The position numbers and the translations under genes are program-made. From CAZDYP01 sp964509505 (GTDB taxonomy: Bacteria > Chloroflexota > Anaerolineae > JACRMK01): DNA of 20,309 nt. Every line of letters begins with the position of its first letter. Within the stretch, counting starts at the first letter, position 1. Shown piece by piece: positions 9,101 through 14,624 of the stretch. The stretch lies in the NCBI GenBank assembly GCA_964509505.1, contig CAZDYP010000085.1, forward strand, positions 1-20,309, given 5' to 3'. The notes beneath the pieces were generated by a model. The model made no database searches, had not been told where the DNA came from, and saw nothing but the letters and a program-made list of their open reading frames with translations.

Positions 9101-12100
9101 GCTTCAATCCCTAGCTTGGCGAGCTCCTCTCGCATGTTACGCGGAATGAACAGCGGGGCGCGGGTGTGGATCAGATACTCAGTCATGCCTTTGCCAAAGG
9201 GGCGCGCGCTGGGTTTGCGTCGTTGGCCATCAATGGTGTAGAACAAGAACGAAATCAGGTTCTTTGTCTCATCGTAGAGGGCGACATAGAGGTTGCGATT
9301 GTCCAAAACTTGTCCCACGACTTGATAAATGCGTTGTGCGATTTCATCCGGTTCGGCTAGTTTGCTGAGTCCTTGACCGAATTGGTTGAGCGCCGCGAGC
9401 TCTTGGTTACGGCGCACGGTTTCTTCTTCGGCCCGTTTGCGCTCGGCGAGCTCTTGTTGCACATTGTCGAACAGCCGCGCATTGTCTAAGGCCAACCCGA
9501 TGTGGTCGGCTACGTCGCGCACGAGCTCAAGTTGCTCCGCATCTTCCTGCGCGCCCTCCAATTCCAAATTACCGATGATCTCACCGCGAAGGGTAATGGG
9601 GAGCAGCGTCTTACGCCCATTGGGTGAGTCGTGGCCGTTCTCTCCCCGCGCAGACGCGCTCACGGCGCTCACTTCGGAGACCAATTCTGCAGGTTGTGCC
9701 GCTAGATAGCGATCCCAGCCTTCTCCCGTCAACCGTCGCGTCAATTCGTTGAGACTGTCCAGCGTCTGTTCCGCTTGCGTTAGCAACTGCCGATTCTCCT
9801 CCGCCAACGTCTTCTGTCGCGCAAAGGAGCGCGCGTTCTCAATGGCAATCGCCGTTTGCGAAGCAATGGTCGTGAGCAAGACCTCTTGCGCTGGCGTATA
9901 AACATTCTCACGCTCGAAGTCTTGCACGCCGATTACCCCCACCACTTTCTCGCCAGCCAGCATCGGCGTCACCAACAAGCTCTTCGTCGTCGAACCACTC
10001 TTCGTGATCCCTAACTGCGATAACGTCCCCTCCACATCGCTGGTGATTAGCAGAGATTGTTTGGAACGCACCACGTACTCTGTCACCCCATCGCCAAAAG
10101 CCCGCGTGTATGGTTCGCGGGGATGACCATTCACGTAGGAAACGGGGAAGGCGAGCTCCTGTCGCTCCTCATCATATAGCGCAATATAGGCATTGTGATT
10201 GTCAATCACCCGCCCCATCAGCGCGTGGATTTCTTGCGTGATTTCTTCAGGCTTTGCCAATTTGTTCAATGCCTGTCCAACTTGGGTCAACGTATCGAGC
10301 TCTTGATTGCGTTGGAGGATTTGCGCCTCTGCGAGCTTGCGTTCCGTCAAATCATACAAACCAATGAGCACGGCCGGTTGATTGTCGTAGTTGAGCGGAC
10401 GGGCAGAGACGGCTGCCCAAAACGGGGACCCGTCCAATTTGCGGAAATGCACTTCAAAGCGCTCGAGTCGTCCCGTCTTTTGAAATTCTGCCAAGACCCG
10501 CTCGCGTTCGACTTCATCGTAGTAGAAGTGATCGGTGGTGTAGCCGAGCAAGCCGCCCACCCGAGCCCCAACGAGTTGTTCCACTTCCTGATTCGCATAC
10601 AAAATGTGTCCGCCTGTCGCCCGACTAATGAGGATGGGCAAGGGCGACGCTTCTGCCATGGCGCGCAAGCGTTGTTCGCTTTCACGGATGGCTTGCTCGG
10701 CGCGGCGACGCTCGGTGATGTCTTGGAAGAGCGCAATGGCGCTGACCATGTGCCCTGCCGCATCGTGCAATGGCACTGTGATCACATCCACCGTAACGCG
10801 CTCGTTATTAGGATGTATGATGTCCACTTCGCCGCGCTGCGCGTTGCCCGACATTATCGTCTGCGCCAACGGCAACTTGTCGGCAGGGAAAGGCGTGTCC
10901 GTGCCGGGTAAATAAGTCTGATAGACCTCCATCTGGTCGTCTTTGCCGAGCTGAGGATCTATGCCGCGCCCCAGCAACCGAATGGCTGCGTTGTTCACGA
11001 CCTGCGGCGCGCCGGTCTTCGCATCTGCGACGAACACGCCGACCGGCAGATTGTCTAGGATCGTTTGCAAGGTGCGACGCTGTTGTTGCGTTTCGGCGAG
11101 CGCCGCCTGTGTTTGCTCGACGAGCCGCGCATTGTCCACTGCCAATGCGACTTGTTCCGTGATGTCTTTCACGATGGCGAGCTGGTCGTCGAGTTGCTCA
11201 TCCGCGCCGACCACGCCCTCGATTTCCAACTGCCCGATCATTTCACCGCGCAACATAATTGGCAAGGTGGTGCGTTTTGCGTCGGTTGCGCCCGCCTCAC
11301 CCAGTGCGTGCGTTGCTAGTGCGCCTGTGGCTCTCTCTTCGACCACCAATTCGCTGCGTTGCTCGCTGAGGAATTGATCCCAACCTTCGCCTGTCAGACG
11401 GCGCGTGAGCGCGTTCAGATTTTCCAATGCGTCTTGCGCTTGTTGCAACAGGCGATGATTGGCTTCAGCCAGCGCCTTTTGCCGTTCAAACGAATGCGCG
11501 TTTTCTATGGCAATAGCCGCTTGCGCTGCAATGGTCGTAAGCAAGGAGGCTTGCCGTTCCGTATAGACGTTCTCTTGCTCGTGATTTTGCACGGCGATGA
11601 CGCCGATGGCTTTCTCGCCAGCCATCATCGGCGTGGCCAACAAGCTCTTGGTAGTGGAACCGGCCTTCGTGATGCCCAACGCTAGCATGGTCGCTTCGAC
11701 GTTGTTAGGTATCAACAATGTTTGTTGCGTGCGGATGACGTATTCCGTGAGACCATTGCTGAAGCTGCGGGAGTACGGCTCACGGGCTTGCCCATTGATG
11801 TAAGAGACTGGGAAGAAAACCTCTTGTTTTTCCTCATCGTAGAGCGCGATGTAAGCATTTTCGTTGTTCAACACGCGCCCCATCAACGCATAGATTTTGT
11901 GCGCGATTTCGGAGGGGCGCGCGATTTGGCTGAGGGCTTGCCCTACCTCGTTGAGTGTGTCCAATTCTTTGTTACGTTGCAACACCTGTGACAAGGCCGC
12001 TTGAGATTGGCTAACTAGGCGGGCATTATCGGCTGCCAATGCCACTTGTTCCGCTACTTCTTGCACCAGCTCCAGCTGCTCTGCGCTCAATCCCTCGCCA

Positions 12101-14610
12101 TCCGCTGCGCCCGTGATGACGATTTGACCAACCTGCGCGCCGCGTAGGGTGAGCGGGACGATGGTCGGAGTAGTTGGAGTAGTTGGAGTAGTTGGACTAA
12201 CCGCTTCGACCGACAGATGGTCATCGCGTTGCGCGCGGGCGGCGCGGTATTGTTCCCAGCCTTCACTCGTCAAACGGCGTGTGAGCTCGTTTAAATTGGC
12301 GAGCGCCGCTTGTGCTTCCTCGTTACGTTGCTGTGCTTCGTTGAGGGCGGTTTGCGTTTGCGCGAACAGTTGCGCGTTCTGTAACGCGATGGATGCCAAC
12401 GGCGCGAAGCGTTCTAGGATTTGAATTTCGTTGTCGCCAAACTCGCGCCCCTCCGTCGTGTGCGCCAGCCCTAGCACGCCGACCACTTGTGTGCCCGCTT
12501 TCAAGGGCACGCCGACGACAGCGTGCAACGCTGAAAAGCCTAAACGCCCAGTCCACTGCTGATAATCGTTGACGACCAGCGGCTGTCCTTTGGCCCAGAC
12601 TTGTCCTGCCACACCGACATTGCGGTGAATGAGGTTGCCCACCAATTCGCGCTGCACGCCCGTGCCTACCCGCATCCGTAGCGCCAACCCATCTGGTTCA
12701 AGTAGGTAGATATAGCCGTGTGGCGCGCCGATGAGCTCGCCGGCGCGGGTCAAAATGTCTTTTAACAATTCTTCGAGGTCAAGCCGACCAATCAAGCTGG
12801 TGGTGACTGCATTGAGTGTGGAAAGATAAGCGGTTTGTTGCGCGAGGCGCGCCGTGCGCTCTGCTACGCGTTGCTCCAACCCTTGCAGCGTTTGCTGGAG
12901 CTGGTTGGTCATGGCGTTGAATGTCGCGGCGAGTGTGGCGACTTCGTCGCGCCCTTCGATGGCAGCGCGCGCCGCCAAATCGCCTGAGGCGATTTGTTGC
13001 GCGGTCTGCGTCAAGCGTGTAATGGGGCTCGCCAAAATTTGCGCGACCCAGAAGGCGCTGCCGATGGCCACAATGGAAATGAGGAGCGTGAGCAAAAGCG
13101 TGTTGCGATTTTGGGTATCCAAAATGCTCAACGCTTCTGCCCGATGTTGGTGGACGACGACGACCCAGTCCAGTTGACGCAGGGCTTGAGCTTTGTCGGA
13201 GCTGCCAACAGCGGCTTGGCTGAAGAAGGTTGGCTCGTTGTGGTGGAGCAACTCGGTGAAGTTTGATAAGCTGGCGCGCAAGGCAAGTAGAGCTTGCGCA
13301 TCCAGTTCGCCGGCGATGGATTGCTTGCCGTCGGCAGCCAGCTGTTGTCCATTGCTGAAATAAAGGTTGGTTTCGGCAGTAGCGCCTAGGGGGGTGTTCT
13401 GTAACAAGGACGCCAATCCCTCGAGCTTATAGGTTGCGCGTAAGACCCCAATCACAAAGCGTGTGTTGTGCGCGTACAACGGCACGGCGATCTCTATGAC
13501 CGTGTGCTGATTGGTCGTCGCAGCGAAGGGTTGACTGAGATAGATGTCTCCTTGCGCGTTGTTGTAAGCCAATTGCCACCAAGCTTCGTCGTTATGGACG
13601 TACTTGGAGGGGCGATAGTTGGTTGCGATGAGCGCGCCATAGCGATCGGTGAGCAGCACCTCGTCATATTCGGGAAAGCGATTCGCCAACTCGCGTAGCG
13701 CATTGGAAATTTCGCTCTCTAGTTTGTTCAGCACGACGGAGTCGGTTTTGTAATTGGTGACGATGTTATCGCGCCAGTGTTGATCTTTCTTGGCGAGTTC
13801 GGCGCGAATGGCTTCGGCCCCGCCGCGATAAGCGTTGTTCGTCTCCAGCACGGAGTCTTGCAAAAATTTATTCAAAGCGAAGGCTTCCAGCTGCCGGATC
13901 TTCTGTGTGATTTCGTTGCCGATGACGATGGCTTGAGTCGTCGCCACGCTCCGCAAACTTTTGCCGGCGTCGCTGGTCAATTGCGTGCGCGTGAACGTAT
14001 CATTCACGACCGTGATGAGGCTAATGGTGAGCAGCGTGATTAAGGCGAACAAGGCGACGAGCTTGATGCGTAGGGACAGATTACGAAATTGACGGAAGCT
14101 GAACAGCATGTAAACCAGAATGAGCGCGGGTGTCGAGACGAGATTGAACACGGGATTGGGAATGGCGCGACGGTTGGCGGGTCCGAACAAATCTACCAGC
14201 ACGATGAGTATCCCGACGACGACGCTGGCAGCAATGTAGCGAGTCGCCAGGCGCGGCGGCAATGTCGAGAGGGCAATGCCTGTGCAGAGCACGATGGTCA
14301 AGGTCGCGTATGTGAAGCCCAACCCCGCGATGGACAGGGGGCTAAAGATGCCGCCCAGCAAACCAGCTATGAGGAGCAGCTGCATCCCGAACGGCCCGCG
14401 TCCGCGACGACTGAGCCAGATGTTCACGCTGCTCATCACAGCCAGGATACCGTTGATGGCGGCGGCAGAGTAATTAGCGTCAATAAGGGTGAAGAGCGTT
14501 AAGACGACAAAGACGCCAACCGTGAAGATGGAAATACGGAACGCATTGCGGTTGCGCTCCGCGTCCGTCACTTGGGGTAAATCTATTGAAAGTGGAGACG
14601 GCTGCTTCAT
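3139..14610 (-). CDS. Giant hybrid sensor histidine kinase: 7TM-dCache-HAMP-multi-GAF/PAS-HisKA-HATPase-REC-REC-HPt
   Basis: 3823 residues, far longer than a usual hybrid kinase. Order: seven TM (about 23-202), dCache-like sensor (204-503), TM8 (504-526), HAMP (524-576), full GAF (606-748), short GAF (769-865), GAF (884-1040), short GAF (1063-1163), PAS (1181-1303), PAS (1310-1427), GAF (1437-1595), short GAF (1618-1713), then eight GAFs (about 1737-1895, 1905-2065, 2087-2250, 2265-2422, 2432-2594, 2611-2763, 2774-2940, 2975-3130). The transmitter has HisKA with SHEIRTP (His3162), N-box Asn3279, G1 box DTGIG (3311-3315) and G2 box GGTGLGL (3340-3346). Receiver 1 has Asp3454 and Lys3506; receiver 2 has Asp3606 and Lys3660; the HPt has HKLKG (His3766). 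All phosphorelay residues look intact, so a His-Asp-Asp-His relay is plausible. Most GAFs end in an ENARLF-type helix leading into the next module. No GAF shows a Cys-His bilin motif. The start overlaps the upstream stop (ATGA), with AAGGAG 8 nt upstream. The likely partner is the adjacent receiver-cyclase. Confidence 0.95.
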   Translation of the reverse strand: MKQPSPLSIDLPQVTDAERNRNAFRISIFTVGVFVVLTLFTLIDANYSAAAINGILAVMSSVNIWLSRRGRGPFGMQLLLIAGLLGGIFSPLSIAGLGFTYATLTIVLCTGIALSTLPPRLATRYIAASVVVGILIVLVDLFGPANRRAIPNPVFNLVSTPALILVYMLFSFRQFRNLSLRIKLVALFALITLLTISLITVVNDTFTRTQLTSDAGKSLRSVATTQAIVIGNEITQKIRQLEAFALNKFLQDSVLETNNAYRGGAEAIRAELAKKDQHWRDNIVTNYKTDSVVLNKLESEISNALRELANRFPEYDEVLLTDRYGALIATNYRPSKYVHNDEAWWQLAYNNAQGDIYLSQPFAATTNQHTVIEIAVPLYAHNTRFVIGVLRATYKLEGLASLLQNTPLGATAETNLYFSNGQQLAADGKQSIAGELDAQALLALRASLSNFTELLHHNEPTFFSQAAVGSSDKAQALRQLDWVVVVHQHRAEALSILDTQNRNTLLLTLLISIVAIGSAFWVAQILASPITRLTQTAQQIASGDLAARAAIEGRDEVATLAATFNAMTNQLQQTLQGLEQRVAERTARLAQQTAYLSTLNAVTTSLIGRLDLEELLKDILTRAGELIGAPHGYIYLLEPDGLALRMRVGTGVQRELVGNLIHRNVGVAGQVWAKGQPLVVNDYQQWTGRLGFSALHAVVGVPLKAGTQVVGVLGLAHTTEGREFGDNEIQILERFAPLASIALQNAQLFAQTQTALNEAQQRNEEAQAALANLNELTRRLTSEGWEQYRAARAQRDDHLSVEAVSPTTPTTPTTPTIVPLTLRGAQVGQIVITGAADGEGLSAEQLELVQEVAEQVALAADNARLVSQSQAALSQVLQRNKELDTLNEVGQALSQIARPSEIAHKIYALMGRVLNNENAYIALYDEEKQEVFFPVSYINGQAREPYSRSFSNGLTEYVIRTQQTLLIPNNVEATMLALGITKAGSTTKSLLATPMMAGEKAIGVIAVQNHEQENVYTERQASLLTTIAAQAAIAIENAHSFERQKALAEANHRLLQQAQDALENLNALTRRLTGEGWDQFLSEQRSELVVEERATGALATHALGEAGATDAKRTTLPIMLRGEMIGQLEIEGVVGADEQLDDQLAIVKDITEQVALAVDNARLVEQTQAALAETQQQRRTLQTILDNLPVGVFVADAKTGAPQVVNNAAIRLLGRGIDPQLGKDDQMEVYQTYLPGTDTPFPADKLPLAQTIMSGNAQRGEVDIIHPNNERVTVDVITVPLHDAAGHMVSAIALFQDITERRRAEQAIRESEQRLRAMAEASPLPILISRATGGHILYANQEVEQLVGARVGGLLGYTTDHFYYDEVERERVLAEFQKTGRLERFEVHFRKLDGSPFWAAVSARPLNYDNQPAVLIGLYDLTERKLAEAQILQRNQELDTLTQVGQALNKLAKPEEITQEIHALMGRVIDNHNAYIALYDEERQELAFPVSYVNGHPREPYTRAFGDGVTEYVVRSKQSLLITSDVEGTLSQLGITKSGSTTKSLLVTPMLAGEKVVGVIGVQDFERENVYTPAQEVLLTTIASQTAIAIENARSFARQKTLAEENRQLLTQAEQTLDSLNELTRRLTGEGWDRYLAAQPAELVSEVSAVSASARGENGHDSPNGRKTLLPITLRGEIIGNLELEGAQEDAEQLELVRDVADHIGLALDNARLFDNVQQELAERKRAEEETVRRNQELAALNQFGQGLSKLAEPDEIAQRIYQVVGQVLDNRNLYVALYDETKNLISFLFYTIDGQRRKPSARPFGKGMTEYLIHTRAPLFIPRNMREELAKLGIEAIGRSAQCWMGVPMLSGNKAIGAIVLQDYDREEAFSEHQLDLLVTISSQAAAAFENARLHEATVRHANELAAVNEMARALAQQLEPQKQAAIAQAHLQRLLPLEGFFIALYDAQTNQLTYPTIYDMGQWYEQNLVVTPSGNTARVIETGEAVLSLKTAEQMERLKTQDSGAGSGRVCASAIYAPLYLGQRLIGIISAQSYDLNAYTQHEVALLNNVSNHLAVAIENARLFKQTQEALAEAQKQQAENAQRAEELAVINEMARTISQQLEAQQLYDTVYQQVRRLVALEGFIIATYDEKTNLFHYPVSYDRNVKYTEAFTRAPRNNTQRILDTGEAVLVHKTPEQIAIEKQEAQNLTGSGDPAASLIFVPLKLGQRITGVISAQSYEYNVYGEREVALLTSVASHMAIALENARLFQESERALQNETTQRRMADTLAKALARMSGTLTEEQTQEIIVDEIFNYLQPDHINLFMWDEFTQSFTLKLRRVVEPAHAEDAYQVGERVQLDKRPDLWSVYHDLGSVLEANKRDDGYLHEHYRLPWFAGEQAAGVIEVHHTAAHATIRAQDQALCEGIVQQAAVAIEKARLFAQTQRNASDASIINELARELSAQLDQKEIFQSVYRYLPRLLQLDAYLAYLYDEQTGLITRPIFYDLEQSYPEFSEPQPPGRTIQRIIQEHHPILQNRTAEELAEAKREDSGVIGSNQPSASLLYVPLLLGNKLQGIISTQSYQLNAYGEREVAVLQSIANHVAVALENARLFAQTQAALAQTEQQARRLAQLNELAAELNRVTTETELMQVAMVRIPQMFEGRRATISLLTPQGNQSQLFVLQADQRMVPYGEPSPIGNTGVFFQDQPQLVPDALEVEALRVLAQQRNFRSLIMAPLLISSRSLGLLNLSAPQPNQFTRSEANLLMQVASLVAAALENRRLLEQTQAALAEAETLYNISARFNATNTLDEILRVAIEPATQLGMTRASLNLFELDATGRPVWGEVVATWHQADVAPSIPIGTRLYLPEFSLSQAILAHPTEPLLIEDTQTAQETDANTRDLEAQTQTRAIAALPLSVGERWIGVMLLNWDQPHAYSEREKRLYQAIAIQTALAASNRLLVSEMEEQVRQRTVELSQANDTLVQQNKFMTALQETSLQLMNRLDLTDVLQSVVERAALLAGTQHGYLFQLEPDDETMVLQVGVGFFEQRIGDRIKRGQSVAGVAWDSGQPTVVNDYVNWSGRIPNPVFDQLRSLMAVPLLSSGKVVGILGLGHLAVDSEAHDFTPLEITNLTQFAQMATIALDNARLFAERRQAEAALEIARDQALEGSRLKSEFLANMSHEIRTPMNGVIGMTGLLANTKLDTRQKYYVDTIRSSGEALLTIINDILDLSKLEAGKLTLENIDFEPLVTVEEAADLLAPRAREKNLSLMTYVAPNIPFLLRGDPTRLRQILINLIGNAVKFTEKGEIVVRVEQAEESDSYLTLRFTVNDTGIGLTSEQTHRLFQPFTQADGSMTRRYGGTGLGLSISRHLSHLMGGEIGVESQYGHGSMFWFTARFERSHAPSIAAQHVENADLQNLRVLVVDDSLTNRDIVQDYVQSWGMKFGTAASGNEALNTLRQAIANQQPYDIALIDMHMPNMDGFALAQRIHQDKQLARTRLIMFTAYDEQGIAQKAQEAGFAAYLTKPLKQSHLFDALAGVTHPLIAHPQIASPLQELEQRESKGEAPPMIGVTPTAPILIAEDHPVNQQVVLLQLQQLGYTGFAVDNGRKAVEAILNGNYTIVLMDCQMPEMDGYEATRTIRRYETATGKHIPIIAMTAHAMQGDRELCIAAGMDDYMTKPLSMEKLREMLLRWMTQGATTAAQTTMTPAEEQAAVQAQQQQQPEAPQGAIDFKVLNDLRDMAGASMPDFLSSLIDAFIQQSDPLITTMHEMIQQRDADGLRRAAHKLKGSCANMGAHRLRPLCLDLEMIGRENRLADAPAKLKEVEDEYTLVRQILLEERNK
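9472..10302 (-). repeat. GAF plus short-GAF module, copy 2
   Basis: Codes for residues 1437-1713 of the giant kinase. It has the same domain order and length as the copy at 11961-11122, offset by 553 residues, and is separated from it by two PAS domains (11070-10330). The next GAF (1737-1895) is a more distant third relative. This suggests intragenic duplication. Confidence 0.8.
11122..11961 (-). repeat. GAF plus short-GAF module, copy 1
   Basis: Codes for residues 884-1163 of the giant kinase: a full GAF followed by a short GAF introduced by an LTRRLTGEGW motif. About two thirds of the first 130 or so residues are identical, by eye, to the module at 10302-9472. Shared blocks include NAYIALYDEE, GITK, GSTTKSLL and ENVYT. 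The two copies flank the PAS pair. Confidence 0.8.
12167..12193 (-). repeat. 9-bp coding minisatellite (GGAGTAGTT)3
   Basis: Three perfect tandem copies on the plus strand. Read on the minus strand they code for a Thr-Thr-Pro repeat (about residues 807-816) in the loop of the first short GAF of the giant kinase. The unit is a multiple of three, so copy-number change would alter loop length without breaking the frame. Confidence 0.85.
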
Positions 14611-14624
14611 GGTGCATTCTCCTT
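14607..14624 (-). promoter_or_regulatory. ATGA overlap with Shine-Dalgarno (receptor 2 to giant kinase)
   Basis: The stop of the second receptor and the start of the giant kinase share ATGA (14610-14607). A perfect AAGGAG (14624-14619) lies 8 nt before the ATG. The kinase start is therefore well supported and coupled to receptor translation. Confidence 0.78.

Noticed and set aside
3139..14610. Phytochrome-like or bilin-binding GAF domains
   Set aside because: I looked for the Cys-His chromophore motif in each GAF. The few Cys residues (for example 1844, 2013, 2405) are not followed by His and sit in structural segments.
3139..14610. cGMP-binding GAF (NKFDE motif)
   Set aside because: No recognisable NKxnFx3DE pattern in any of the GAF modules, so no cyclic-nucleotide ligand can be claimed.
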